Shown one piece after another: positions 9,510-18,176 of a DNA stretch of 64,000 nt. Under the pieces are notes generated by a model, which saw only the letters and a list, made by a program, of their open reading frames with translations, made no database searches and had not been told where the DNA came from. Numbering within the stretch: position 1 is the first letter of the stretch; every line of letters begins with the position of its first letter. The DNA is from Senegalimassilia anaerobia JC110 (GTDB taxonomy: Bacteria > Actinomycetota > Coriobacteriia > Coriobacteriales > Eggerthellaceae), in assembly GCF_000236865.1 (NCBI RefSeq), contig NZ_HE611015.1, forward strand, positions 440,212-504,211, read 5' to 3'. Made by a program: the position numbers and the translations under genes.

Positions 9510-10805
9510 TTAATGCACGCTGCAGCTGAAGCAGGGGTCGTAGGCTCGCACGAGCTTCTCGACCTCGGCGCGCACCTCCGGCGTCTCCGCGCCGTCGGCG
9601 ATGAACTTTTCGGCCAGCTCGCGCATATCGGCCTCCAGGTTTGCGCAGTTCTGCGCCGTGGGGGTCATGATGGTGGCGTGCACCACGCGGCCGGCATCGT
9701 CGAGCTCGAGCTGATGGAACACCGTGCCTCGCGGCGCCTCGGTGAAGCCCGTACCCACGCCCGCGCGCACCTCGAACGGCACCGGGGCGCTGCCGCCCTC
9801 GAACGGACCGTCGGGCTCGGCGAGCTTGCGGCACAGATCGGCGCAACGTCCCAGCGCATCGAGCACCTCAACCGCCTGGGCGACGTTGTTCAGGAACGGG
9901 TTGCGCTCGGGCGGGCGCAGGCCGGCCTTGGCAGCTGCAACCTTCGCCTCCTGCGAGAGCGCGCTCCACGATGCGTTGATGCGCGCCAGCGCGCCGGTGA
10001 AGTAGGTCTTCCCCGTCTGCCTGCAGCGGGCGAACAGCGCCGCGGAATGCGACACCTCGTACTCCTCGACCTGTTCGCAGGCCCTATCGGCATCGAACGT
10101 GACGCCCGCGTCCAAGAAGCGCGCCCAGCGGCTGTCGGCCACCGGGTAGCGGCCCTCGGCCACCATGGCCATCATGTCGCCCTGGGTGGCGATATCGGGA
10201 ACGGCGAAGCCGTTGAACAGATCCACCACCGCGCGGGCGAACTCGCGCTCGGCGTCCAGCTTGTCGGCCATGGCCAGGTACTCATCACGCGACGGCTCGT
10301 GGGTGAAGCCGCCCACCACCGCGGTGATCGGGTGGATGGAGCGCCCGCCCACCAGGTTGCACAGCTGGTTGCCCAACGACTTCAGGCCCAGCGCCTGGTC
10401 GAACAGCTCGGGGTTGGACATGGCCAGCGGGAACACGCTTGCCATGTCCAAAAAGTCGGGCGCGGCGAACACGAACAGGTGCGACGCATGGTTTTGCAGG
10501 TAGCTGCCGTAAACCAGAAGCTCGCGCAGAGCGCGCGTGCGGTCGGTGACCTCCACGCCGAAGATGCGCTCGATGGCCAGGATGTCGGTGATCACATGGC
10601 TTGCCGAGCAGATGCCGCACACGCGGCTGGCGATATACGGCACGTCGGCGAACTTGCGGCCCACTACCATGGACTCGAACAGGCGCGCCGGCTCCACCAC
10701 GTTCATCTCGCACGCTTCCACCGCACCGTCTTTGATGGACAGATGCACGTTGCCATGGCCCTCAACGCGAGCGATATGGTCTACCGAAATGGCAGTCCTC
10801 GTCAT
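9510..10805 (-). CDS. hydA: [NiFe] hydrogenase large (alpha) subunit, group 3b type
   Basis: This 431-residue protein carries the two CxxC motifs that bind the NiFe(CN)2CO centre: RVCGIC with C63/C66, and DPCFSC with C425/C428. The order of the four-gene operon (FeS beta subunit, FAD/NAD(P) gamma, small delta, large alpha) is that of cytosolic NADP-dependent sulfhydrogenase-type enzymes. The ATG at 10805 is chosen because AGGAGG lies 9 bases upstream; the frame stays open to 10937, but that extension reads as nonsense. The protein ends exactly at the His of DPCxxCxxH. The C-terminal peptide normally removed by a maturation protease is absent, so either no proteolytic step is needed or an unusual maturation route is used. 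No hyp genes lie in the window. Confidence 0.93.
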   Translation of the reverse strand: MTRTAISVDHIARVEGHGNVHLSIKDGAVEACEMNVVEPARLFESMVVGRKFADVPYIASRVCGICSASHVITDILAIERIFGVEVTDRTRALRELLVYGSYLQNHASHLFVFAAPDFLDMASVFPLAMSNPELFDQALGLKSLGNQLCNLVGGRSIHPITAVVGGFTHEPSRDEYLAMADKLDAEREFARAVVDLFNGFAVPDIATQGDMMAMVAEGRYPVADSRWARFLDAGVTFDADRACEQVEEYEVSHSAALFARCRQTGKTYFTGALARINASWSALSQEAKVAAAKAGLRPPERNPFLNNVAQAVEVLDALGRCADLCRKLAEPDGPFEGGSAPVPFEVRAGVGTGFTEAPRGTVFHQLELDDAGRVVHATIMTPTAQNCANLEADMRELAEKFIADGAETPEVRAEVEKLVRAYDPCFSCSVH

Positions 10806-10818
10806 ATCGATTCGCCTC

Positions 10819-11616
10819 CTATTCGCGCGCCGACTGCACGCGTTCAACCTGGTTGAACAGCGCCAGCGCCTCGTCGAAATCGTCCGGGTCCACGCCCGCG
10901 CGCTCGCACGCGGCGCGCGCGGCCTCAAGGTTGGCATCGGGGGAAAGCCCTCGGCAGCCGTTGCACGCCCGCCCGAGGTTCACGCACTTCGCGCCGCAGC
11001 CCGCCACCGTCACCAGGCCCAGGCACAGCTGGCCCTGGTCGAAGAAACAGTCGGTGCCGTTGCGCTTGCACTGCCCGCACATGGTGCCCGTGCGGTCGAA
11101 TTTGTTCGAGCCGTACAGCGCGCGCTGCAGCACGTCGATGAAATCCATGGTGTCGATCGGGCAGCAGCGCACCGTGTAGTCGACATCGATGACCGCGCCC
11201 ACCGGGCGCGGCACCACCATGGAGCCGCATGCCGCCGGCACGTCCTTGTACACCTGGCTCGGGCGCTTGAAGAAGTTGCGCGACGCGATGCCGGGGATGC
11301 CCGCCGTTGCGGCGCAGGCGCCCAAGGCGATGACGCACTTGGCGCGCTCGCGCAGCTTGCGCACGGTGGCCTCGGATTCCTCGGTGGTCACGGCACCCTC
11401 GATGACGGCCACGTCGAACTCCTCCGGCATGGGCTCACTGGAAGCCAGTTGCCAATAACGCAGGTCGATCTGGCCGAGCACGTCGGTCAGGTGCTCCTCG
11501 ACGTTGGTGATCTGCAGCTGACAGCCGAAGCAGCTGGCAAGCCCGATCACCACAACGCGGGAAAGGTCGCGCGCCTGGCGCTCGTCGTTTCCGCATCCCA
11601 TGTTCGTGCCTCCCAT
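10819..11616 (-). CDS. hydD: [NiFe] hydrogenase small (delta) subunit
   Basis: This 265-residue FeS subunit resembles the delta/MvhG-type small subunits. The N-terminal GLASCFGCQ motif (C29/C32) supplies ligands of the proximal cluster. Further cysteines are seen in the CVIALGACAATAG, CCPIDTMDF, CGQCKRNGTDC and GCGAKCVNLGRACNGCRG stretches. There is no Tat signal, consistent with a cytosolic enzyme. The start ATG lies directly on the stop of the gamma subunit gene; an alternative ATG is six codons in (11601). hydA follows after 13 bases. Confidence 0.92.
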   Translation of the reverse strand: MGGTNMGCGNDERQARDLSRVVVIGLASCFGCQLQITNVEEHLTDVLGQIDLRYWQLASSEPMPEEFDVAVIEGAVTTEESEATVRKLRERAKCVIALGACAATAGIPGIASRNFFKRPSQVYKDVPAACGSMVVPRPVGAVIDVDYTVRCCPIDTMDFIDVLQRALYGSNKFDRTGTMCGQCKRNGTDCFFDQGQLCLGLVTVAGCGAKCVNLGRACNGCRGLSPDANLEAARAACERAGVDPDDFDEALALFNQVERVQSARE

Positions 11617-12528
11617 CTACATCGACCCCTGGATGTTCTTCGCTTCCCAATAGTTGAACACGGGCCCGTCGATGCAGCAGTACTGATGCCCGATCTGGCA
11701 GTGGCCGCACTTACCCATGCCGCACTTCATGTGGCGCTCGAAGCTCATGTAGATATGGTCGTAGCTGATGCCCTTCTTGCGCATCTCGGCGACCACGAAG
11801 CGGTACATCACCGGCGGGCCGCACACCGCGCCGAAGGTGTTCGCCGGGCTGATCTCAAGATGCTCGAAGGGCTTGGTGACCAGGCCCACTTCGCCATCCC
11901 AGGTGTCGTCGGGGTTGTCGACGGTCAGGTACAGGTCGAAGTCCTTGCGATGACGCCACATCTCGAACTGGTTGCGGAACATGACCTCGGAGGGGTTCTT
12001 CGAACCGTAGATGATGGTTACCTTGCCGAAGTCACTGCGCTCGTCGTGGATGTTGTTGATGAGGCTGCGAAGCGGCGCAATGCCTAGGCCGCCGGCAACC
12101 AACAGAATATCGTGGCCCTTCATCTCCTCGAACGGGAAGCCGCGGCCGAAAGGCCCGCGGATGCCCACGATGTCGCCGCACTGCATCTTGTGCAGCGCCT
12201 CGGTGAAGCGACCGGCACGGCGCACGCACAGCTCGATGAAGCCGCGTTTGGAGGGGCTTGACGAAATGGAGATGGGAGCCTCACCCACGCCGAAGATGGT
12301 CAGCTCGACGAACTGGCCCGGCTCATGGCGGAACGCCTCGCGGATGCGCTCGTCGATCAGGCGGAACTCGAACAGCTTCTCGGTTGCCGTCAGCTCGGTG
12401 ATGGACGTGATGCGCGCCGGCCACGGGCGATACGGATTGGCGGCCATGAGCTCCTGGCCCGTCATGGCTGCCGGCTCATCGTGATACGGCGATACAACCA
12501 CGGGGTTGAAATCGGTGTTAGCAGGCAC
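11617..12528 (-). CDS. hydG: Hydrogenase gamma subunit, FAD/NAD(P)-binding reductase
   Basis: This 303-residue ferredoxin-NADP-reductase-like flavoprotein has an FAD domain at about residues 25-120 (ISISSSPSKRGFIELCVRRAGRFTEAL), an NAD(P) domain at about 125-240 (DILLVAGGLGIAPLRSLI) and a C-terminal Cys cluster (KCGMGKCGHCQIGHQYCC), as in the 2Fe-2S site of sulfhydrogenase gamma and PyrK-type proteins. It would pass electrons between the FeS relay and NADP(H). Its first 11 bases overlap the upstream beta-subunit gene. Confidence 0.92.
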   Translation of the reverse strand: MPANTDFNPVVVSPYHDEPAAMTGQELMAANPYRPWPARITSITELTATEKLFEFRLIDERIREAFRHEPGQFVELTIFGVGEAPISISSSPSKRGFIELCVRRAGRFTEALHKMQCGDIVGIRGPFGRGFPFEEMKGHDILLVAGGLGIAPLRSLINNIHDERSDFGKVTIIYGSKNPSEVMFRNQFEMWRHRKDFDLYLTVDNPDDTWDGEVGLVTKPFEHLEISPANTFGAVCGPPVMYRFVVAEMRKKGISYDHIYMSFERHMKCGMGKCGHCQIGHQYCCIDGPVFNYWEAKNIQGSM

Positions 12529-13555
12529 CTTCGGCCCCCTTCTTCTCGAAGAACTCCAGCACGCGAATGGGGTTGATGTCGGCCTTGCACGCCTTCACGC
12601 AGCGTCCGCAGCCCACGCACAGCATGCGGTCGTAGGTAGCCAGAAAGCCGTTGAGCTTGTGGTACATGCGATGGCGCACGCGCTCGCGGCCCGTGGGTCG
12701 GAAGTTATGCCCACCGGCCACCACGGCGAACTGCGGCGAGGTGCACGCATCCCAGATGCGCTGACGCTCGCCGGTTTGCCCGTCGGGGTCGAGCACGTCC
12801 TGGATATCGAAGCAGAAGCACGTCGGGCACACGGCGGCGCAGGCGTTGCAGGCCAGGCACTTGCTGCCCAGCTCCTCCCAAAACGGGTCGGAGTGGAACG
12901 CGTCCATGAGCATGGCCACGTCCTGGATCTCGGGGATTTCAGGATTGAACGCCGCCTGGCGCGCACGCGTGGCATGGCGGAACTCGATACGGTCCTCGTT
13001 GGTGGCATCGCGCAGGTCGACGGCGGACTCCAGGATGTTGGCGGCCTCGACGCTGGAGATGCTGACCAGGAACTTATCGCCCAGGCGATGAAGGAACAGG
13101 TCATAGCCGAAACGCGCCTCGTCGGCATCCCACAGGTTGCAGAAGCAATCGGAGTCGGGGCTGCACGACACGCCCACGATCAACGTGGCGGCGCGGCGGG
13201 CCTTATAGTACGGATCGGGATAACGCCCGTCGCTAAACACCAGGTCCAAGCGGTTGATGGCGTTGATGTCGCACGCATGGGCGCCGAAGATCACGCGCGG
13301 GACCACTTCCTCCTGGAAATCAGCCACCTCGTTGGTGGCGGCGTTGTAACGCATGAGCGTTTCGGTGGGAGGAAGGAAGTAGCGCTTCGGCGATGCGAGC
13401 GTGGTGTCGTAGGCCAGGTCCATCTCATCAGGCGAGCTGATGGCCTCGAACGAATAGTGCGCACCGCGCTTCACGGGGGCCACAACCTCGTAGCCATCCA
13501 TGAATGCCGACACCAATGCGGGTAGCTCCGCGGCGTCGAAAACTCGATAGAGCAT
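12518..13555 (-). CDS. hydB: Hydrogenase beta subunit, 4Fe-4S ferredoxin-like
   Basis: This 345-residue protein matches the HydB/anaerobic sulfite reductase A family. The C-terminal third carries two 4Fe-4S motifs, CLACNACAAVCPTC and CVGCGRCVKAC. The N-terminal part has the family stretches FLPPTETLMRYN and VIFGAHACDINAINRLD. It relays electrons between the gamma flavoprotein and the small subunit. It is the promoter-proximal gene of the four-gene operon. The 150-base leader back to the ndk terminator shows no convincing promoter, and the ribosome-binding site is weak. Confidence 0.92.
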   Translation of the reverse strand: MLYRVFDAAELPALVSAFMDGYEVVAPVKRGAHYSFEAISSPDEMDLAYDTTLASPKRYFLPPTETLMRYNAATNEVADFQEEVVPRVIFGAHACDINAINRLDLVFSDGRYPDPYYKARRAATLIVGVSCSPDSDCFCNLWDADEARFGYDLFLHRLGDKFLVSISSVEAANILESAVDLRDATNEDRIEFRHATRARQAAFNPEIPEIQDVAMLMDAFHSDPFWEELGSKCLACNACAAVCPTCFCFDIQDVLDPDGQTGERQRIWDACTSPQFAVVAGGHNFRPTGRERVRHRMYHKLNGFLATYDRMLCVGCGRCVKACKADINPIRVLEFFEKKGAEGAC

Positions 13556-13700
13556 GTTTCATCCGTTTCTCGTCTTACGGCATTGCGGGCTCCGATATCA
13601 CAAGCACCCGCAGGGCGCTTGCAGGCGGCACTGCCACCCCCTTAAGGCAGCGTGCCGATGGCAACACGCGCGAACAGTATTCCAGCATCCCGCCTAATCA

Positions 13701-13734
13701 AAAAGCCCTTTGCCCGCTTGAGCGGGCAAAGGGC
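13701..13734 (-). terminator. Rho-independent terminator of ndk
   Basis: A 14-bp perfect inverted repeat (gccctttgcccgct and its complement, 13705-13734) is followed on the minus strand by a run of four to five U (13704-13700). It lies 27 bases past the ndk stop and separates ndk from the hydrogenase operon. Confidence 0.88.
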
Positions 13735-13761
13735 CTCCACAGTTGCAGGATGCCGGTCGGC

Positions 13762-14166
13762 TTATGCGAAGAAGATGCCGATCTCGCGCTCAGCGGACTC
13801 CGGGGAGTCGGAGCCGTGAATAACATTCTCGTCCATAATCAGACCGAAATCGCCGCGAATCGTGCCGGGGGCAGCTTCGGCCGGATTAGTGGCGCCCATG
13901 AGGGTGCGCACCTTGGCGACGGCGCCCTCGCCGGAGATGACCATCTTCACGACCGGGCCGGAGGTGATGTAGGAGATGAGGCCGTCGTAGAACGGCTTGC
14001 CCTCGTGCTCGGCGTAGTTGGCCTTGGCCTGATCAAGCGTCACCATGCCCAGCTCCATGCGCTCGACGGTCAGGCCGGCGCGCTCGAAGCGGTTGACGAT
14101 CTCGCCGATGTGGCCGTTGCGCACACCGTCGGGCTTGATCATGCTGTAGGTCTTCTGGATAGCCAT
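13762..14166 (-). CDS. ndk: Nucleoside diphosphate kinase
   Basis: This 134-residue enzyme interconverts NTPs and NDPs through a phosphohistidine. The catalytic His is H117 in NVIHGSDS, and the N-terminal YSMIKPDGV motif is present. Length and sequence are those of ordinary bacterial Ndk. It has its own strong terminator and is followed on the same strand by the hydrogenase operon. Confidence 0.96.
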   Translation of the reverse strand: MAIQKTYSMIKPDGVRNGHIGEIVNRFERAGLTVERMELGMVTLDQAKANYAEHEGKPFYDGLISYITSGPVVKMVISGEGAVAKVRTLMGATNPAEAAPGTIRGDFGLIMDENVIHGSDSPESAEREIGIFFA

Positions 14167-14309
14167 GATTGGTACCTTTCTTCTTATCTCTTATCCCAAG
14201 CGCCCATTTTCACGGGCGCAGGTTACCTTGGTTGCGGCTTCGATGCCTGACTGCGCATTGAGCCGTTTGGCGACAGGCCCGAACGCGAAACCAGCAGCTC
14301 GTCAAGCCG

Positions 14310-15698
14310 TTAGTTCTGGCTGGGGAAGTACAGCTCCACGTTGCTGACCTTCCAACCGATGAGGTCGCGCACCATGGACAGCTTGTACTGCATCTGCCCG
14401 CCGCCGTCGGTTTCAGCGGTCACGTACACGGTGGAATCGGTCATGGACTTCTCCACGGCGTTGATGGTGGGTGCGGAATCCTTCACGAGCGAGTTGGTCA
14501 TGGAAGCGGCGGACGTGTCGCTTACCTCGGCGGAATACAGCGCGGAGGCGTTATCCGGATCGGCGAACAGCTGCGTTGCCACGCTGTCCTGGCTGGGGTA
14601 GCCCCAACCCTGCGTGTACATGAACAGCGCGCCGCCAAAGGCCGCCACCACGAGCAGGATGATGACCACGAAGATCTTCAGACCCACGTTGCGGCGCTTG
14701 CGATCGCGCTTGGCAACGCCCTTGGACCACTGCTCCAGCTCCTCGTCGGAGGCGCTGAAGAAGCGATCATCGCCCGCTGCCGCGCCGTACTGGCCGGCAT
14801 CGGCGGCGTAGGGGTCGCCGTAATAGTACGGATCGGCCTGCTGGGCCGCGTAGGGGTCCTGTTCGGCGTACATGGCGGAGCCGTCGGCTGCCACATCGAT
14901 GCCGGAAAGGTCCGCCGAATCGGAGGGCGCTGCGCCGCCGGGAACCGAAACCGGGGCCATGACCTGGGTGATCTCGGACGTGCCCTGGGCGACGGCAGCC
15001 ACCGCGCGCTGATAATCGACGCTTGCGGAGTCGGACAGGAAATACGTCTTGTCGGCGATGGACTCCTCGAAGGCGTTGACGGCCTTCTGCATCTGGCCGG
15101 TTGCGACGTAGGCCTGGCCGAGGTTGGCGTACAGGCGGTTGCGCATCTCGGGCTGCATGTCGAACTGCAGGGCGCTCTCGTAGGACGACACCGCATCGGC
15201 GGCGCGATTGAGGGCCATGAAGCACACGCCCAGGTTCAGCAGCGCCTTGGTGGGGTCGGGGTTGGCCTCGTCAAGGGCGGCGTTGCGGAACGCCACGCCG
15301 GCCTCGGCGGTCTTGCCCATCTTCAGAAGCGCGTTGCCCATGCCCGTGTAGGCCTTGTAGGCGGAATCGTACTTCGCATCGGAAGCGGCCGCCTCGAAGT
15401 TGGCAACGGCATCCTCGTAGTCGTGCAGGGCGGCGTAGGCCATGCCTAGGTTGTAATGCACGCCGCCGCGGGCGTCGTAGGCCTCGTCGGCCACGGCCTG
15501 GCCGTAGGCCTGGATTGCCTCGTTGGGCTGCTTGAGCTTCACCAGGCAGTTGCCCATCTGGTGGTACAGCTGGCCCATCTCGCCGGGGGCGAGGGGGCTG
15601 GCCTCGTCCTGCAAGCACTGCTGGTAGACTTCCAAGGCGCCTTGGAAGTCCTTCTGCGCATACGCTGCGCGGGCTTGCTGGAATAACTGGTTGTTCAT
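14310..15698 (-). CDS. Membrane-anchored TPR protein of unknown function
   Basis: This 462-residue protein has residues 1 to ~215 as tandem tetratricopeptide repeats (for example YHQMGNCLVKLKQPNEAIQAYGQA and YNLGMAYAALHDYEDAVANFEAA). These are followed by a disordered Tyr/Gln/Ala-rich linker (QQADPYYYGDPYAADAGQYG, ~285-305), a basic stop-transfer segment, one membrane helix at 340-361 and a ~100-residue extracytoplasmic domain at the C-terminus. The TPR part would therefore be cytoplasmic. Such architecture suggests a scaffold for envelope protein complexes, but no specific partner can be named. Confidence 0.75.
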   Translation of the reverse strand: MNNQLFQQARAAYAQKDFQGALEVYQQCLQDEASPLAPGEMGQLYHQMGNCLVKLKQPNEAIQAYGQAVADEAYDARGGVHYNLGMAYAALHDYEDAVANFEAAASDAKYDSAYKAYTGMGNALLKMGKTAEAGVAFRNAALDEANPDPTKALLNLGVCFMALNRAADAVSSYESALQFDMQPEMRNRLYANLGQAYVATGQMQKAVNAFEESIADKTYFLSDSASVDYQRAVAAVAQGTSEITQVMAPVSVPGGAAPSDSADLSGIDVAADGSAMYAEQDPYAAQQADPYYYGDPYAADAGQYGAAAGDDRFFSASDEELEQWSKGVAKRDRKRRNVGLKIFVVIILLVVAAFGGALFMYTQGWGYPSQDSVATQLFADPDNASALYSAEVSDTSAASMTNSLVKDSAPTINAVEKSMTDSTVYVTAETDGGGQMQYKLSMVRDLIGWKVSNVELYFPSQN

Positions 15699-15746
15699 CT
15701 GGATCCTTCGCTATCTTGTACGCTTCGGAATGCTGCGGTTAGCAGG

Positions 15747-16280
15747 TTATTCGGCGGCGTTCTCGATCTCGATGCCCTCGATCACATCGCCGACGCGAAG
15801 CTGGGCGATGACGTCCATACCCTCGATCGTCTGGCCGAACACGGTGTAGCCGCTGTCCAGCATGGGCTGGGCGCCCAGGCACAGGTAGAACTGAGAACCC
15901 GCGGAATCGGGGTTCTGGCTGCGGGCCATGGCCAGCGCGCCGTCAGCATGGTGGTTGTTGGGGTTGGTGGAGTACTCCTCCTTGATGCAGTAGCCCGGGC
16001 CGCCGGTGCCGAGGCCGGCGAAGGGATTACCGGCGGCGGCGATGACCTGGTCGGTATCAAGGTCGCGCGTGTTGGGGCAACCGCCCTGGATGACGAAGCC
16101 CGGCACGTAGCGGTGGAACTTCAGGTTGTCGTAGAAGCCCTTGGTGGCAAGCTCGACGAAGTTGCCGACGTGGATGGGGGCGTCCTTGCCCGCCAGCTGC
16201 ACGCGGATGTCGCCCTTGGAGGTTTTGATGACGGCGATCTCATCGCCGGTGGGCTGATACGCGGGAGTGTACAAAGCCAT
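15747..16280 (-). CDS. Peptidyl-prolyl cis-trans isomerase, cyclophilin type
   Basis: This 177-residue cyclophilin shows VIKTSKGDIRVQL, FHRYVPGFVIQGG and GALAMARSQNPDSAGSQFY. The FHR and SAGSQF catalytic residues are intact. There is no signal peptide, so it is probably cytoplasmic. The ATG at 16280 has AAGGAG 8 bases upstream; the frame extends further upstream but that part reads as non-coding. It accelerates proline isomerisation in protein folding. Confidence 0.93.
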   Translation of the reverse strand: MALYTPAYQPTGDEIAVIKTSKGDIRVQLAGKDAPIHVGNFVELATKGFYDNLKFHRYVPGFVIQGGCPNTRDLDTDQVIAAAGNPFAGLGTGGPGYCIKEEYSTNPNNHHADGALAMARSQNPDSAGSQFYLCLGAQPMLDSGYTVFGQTIEGMDVIAQLRVGDVIEGIEIENAAE

Positions 16281-16332
16281 GGGACTTCTCCTTTTCTCAA
16301 GCGTGCCCCGACGTTTGCCGGAGGCCTTCGCG

Positions 16333-16359
16333 AAAACGCCCGCGCAGAAGGCGGGCGTT
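16333..16359 (-). terminator. Hairpin with U-tract upstream of the cyclophilin gene
   Basis: A 9-bp stem (aacgcccgc / gcgggcgtt) with a 7-base loop is followed by TTTT on the minus strand. It lies ~330 bases past the methyltransferase gene and ~50 bases before the cyclophilin ATG. It could terminate the methyltransferase mRNA. If the cyclophilin promoter lies upstream of it, it would act as an attenuator instead. Confidence 0.6.
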
Positions 16360-16685
16360 GCTTTAAACGAATCTCGTGTTGTGTAGTTTAGCAGCTTGGG
16401 ACCGGGCGCGGCGAAACCTGAAAATGCCTGCGGGGAAAAACCGTAGAACGCACAAACGGGGCCGGGGCGCCGGCAAGCGGCTCGGAGGCGCCATGCAGTC
16501 GCCCCGCATTCCGCGCGAACCCGGGCCTCGCCGCCTTCCAGCCGCAGCCCCGGGCTCAGCAACCTTCGGCCCGCACAAGCCGACCGCGCATCCGCCAGGC
16601 CCCGCGACTTGCAACCCGCGTGTGCCCGGCTTCGCGGCGCTGCGCAGGCATCGCCCGCCCGGCCCCGGCGCAACCGCGTTGGCGC
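16360..16685. other. Intergenic region, no gene seen
   Basis: A very GC-rich 326-base stretch lies between the methyltransferase stop and the hairpin ahead of the cyclophilin gene. Open frames cross it on both strands, but their Pro/Arg/Gly-rich translations look like GC-driven noise. No RNA gene or repeat was recognised. Confidence 0.5.
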
Positions 16686-18032
16686 TTAGCCGCGCACGAA
16701 GCAGCTGACCAGCTCCACGTGGTAGGTCTGCGGGAACAAGTCGACGGGCTGAACGCGCTCCAAGCGATAACCCACGTCCTCGAAGCGGCACACGTCGCGC
16801 GCCCAGGTTGCGGGGTTGCAGCTTACGTAGACCACGCGCCCCGGGCGGGCAGCGGCGATGTCTGCCGGCACGCCGTCGGCAAGGCCCGCGCGCGGCGGAT
16901 CGACCACCAGCGCATCAAGGCCGCCCAGTTCGGGCAGCTCGCGAGCCGCGTCGCCGCCGATGACGTCGATGTCGACGTAGTTCTCATCGGCGTTTCGGCG
17001 CAGGTCGCGCACCGAGGACGCCGCAGACTCCACGGCGATCACGTCGGCGCCGGCGCGCGCCATGGCCACGCCGAAGGTGCCGCAACCCGCGTACAGGTCG
17101 GCGACGAGCAACCCGTCGAGCCCCTCCGGACCGTCCTCCCCCACGTTTCCGCCGAGCATGCGGATGGCCTGCTCCATGAGCTTTTCGGCCTGCGCGGTGT
17201 TCACCTGGAAAAACGACGGCGCATGCGCCACGTAGCGCGCGCCGAGCAGCTGCTCCTGCCAGCAGCCCTTGCCGTCGAGCACCTCAAGGCCCTTGATCTT
17301 GCGCGCTTTGCCGGGGTCGGCGATGACGCGCACCACGCTCGTGGCCTTGAGCGAGCTTTTCAGCATCTTGGCGGCCGCCGCGCGCGGGAAGCCCGACGGG
17401 CGCGTCCACAGCGCGATCTCGGTCTCGCGGGTGCGCACGCTCGTGCGCACGCCCACACGGAAGATGCCCAGGTCATCGGAGCCCTGCAGATAGCGAAGCG
17501 CCCCGCGCAGCGCCTTGGGCGCCTTGGCGATGGCGTCATGCGCCAGCGGGCAGGACAACGCCTGCATCACATCAGGGCTGCCCTCCTGATGAAAGCCCAG
17601 GTTGAACGTACCCTTCGCATCCCATTGCGCGCCCAATTCCAGCTTGTTGCGGTACCCCCACTGGCGTTTGGAGGGCAGGCACGGCGCCACCAGCTCCGCC
17701 GCCGCATCGCCGAAGCCGCCCGTGCGGGCGAGCGCGGCCACCACGTTGGCGCGCTTTGCCTCAAGCTGCGCGTCGTAGGCGATATGCTGCCACGGGGCCG
17801 CGCCGCTTGCCGCGGGCTCGGCCCACTTCGGCATCACGCGGCACGCGCCGGGCTGCTCGAGCTTGGCGATACGGGCGCGAGCGAACGTGGGCTTGTCCTC
17901 CACCACTTCCACGCTTGCCACATCGCCCGGGGCGCCGCCCTCCACGAACACGGTCTTGCCGTCGGGCAGATGTCCGACCGCTTCGGCGCCGTAGCCCATG
18001 CGCTCGATGGTGATGGTTTCGGTCATGTTCAC
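16686..18032 (-). CDS. TrmA/RlmD-family RNA (uracil-C5)-methyltransferase
   Basis: This 448-residue protein has an N-terminal TRAM-like domain (1-55), a SAM-binding motif DLYAGCGTFG (312-321), DPPRAGL (378-384) and the catalytic cysteine C405 in SCNPATWARD. The family transfers methyl groups to C5 of uridines in rRNA or tRNA. RlmD-type members hold a 4Fe-4S cluster with Cx5CxxC plus a distant Cys. Here C64 and C161 are in place, but the two middle cysteines are missing (VMPKWAEPAASGAAPWQHI), so the cluster is probably lost. RlmD versus RlmCD or TrmA cannot be decided from sequence alone. Confidence 0.85.
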   Translation of the reverse strand: MNMTETITIERMGYGAEAVGHLPDGKTVFVEGGAPGDVASVEVVEDKPTFARARIAKLEQPGACRVMPKWAEPAASGAAPWQHIAYDAQLEAKRANVVAALARTGGFGDAAAELVAPCLPSKRQWGYRNKLELGAQWDAKGTFNLGFHQEGSPDVMQALSCPLAHDAIAKAPKALRGALRYLQGSDDLGIFRVGVRTSVRTRETEIALWTRPSGFPRAAAAKMLKSSLKATSVVRVIADPGKARKIKGLEVLDGKGCWQEQLLGARYVAHAPSFFQVNTAQAEKLMEQAIRMLGGNVGEDGPEGLDGLLVADLYAGCGTFGVAMARAGADVIAVESAASSVRDLRRNADENYVDIDVIGGDAARELPELGGLDALVVDPPRAGLADGVPADIAAARPGRVVYVSCNPATWARDVCRFEDVGYRLERVQPVDLFPQTYHVELVSCFVRG

Positions 18033-18071
18033 ACTCGTTTCTTTTTCGGGCCCATTCGGGCGATAGTAGCG

Positions 18072-18077
18072 TATAAT
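18072..18077 (+). promoter_or_regulatory. -10 element of the tRNA-Arg promoter
   Basis: A perfect TATAAT lies 10 bases upstream of the tRNA start, so transcription would begin almost at the mature 5' end. The matching -35 region is poor. Confidence 0.6.
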
Positions 18078-18087
18078 CGATGGATAC

Positions 18088-18164
18088 GCCCTAGTAGCTC
18101 AGTTGGATAGAGCGTCTGCCTCCGGAGCAGAAGGCCACAGGTTCGAACCCTGCCTAGGGCACCA
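18088..18164 (+). tRNA. tRNA-Arg (anticodon CCG)
   Basis: This is a 77-base cloverleaf including an encoded CCA. The acceptor stem is GCCCTAG/CTAGGGC, the anticodon stem TCTGC/GCAGA has loop CTCCGGA (CCG), and the T loop is TTCGAAC. The first T-stem pair appears mismatched (A-C). It reads arginine CGG codons. Confidence 0.95.
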
Positions 18165-18176
18165 TTTGCATTTTGC

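Noticed and set aside
10806-10937. N-terminal extension of the hydrogenase large subunit
   Set aside because: The extension is Arg/Ser/Thr-rich noise overlapping the small-subunit gene, and a strong ribosome-binding site precedes the internal ATG.
16363-16791. 142-codon Pro/Gly/Arg-rich frame downstream of the methyltransferase
   Set aside because: Overlaps the methyltransferase 3' end in another frame and has no coding signature.
18099-18176. Frame reading CPRQGSNLWPSAPEADALSN
   Set aside because: This peptide is the well-known antisense translation of a tRNA gene, here tRNA-Arg; only the part beyond the tRNA may be a recombinase remnant.
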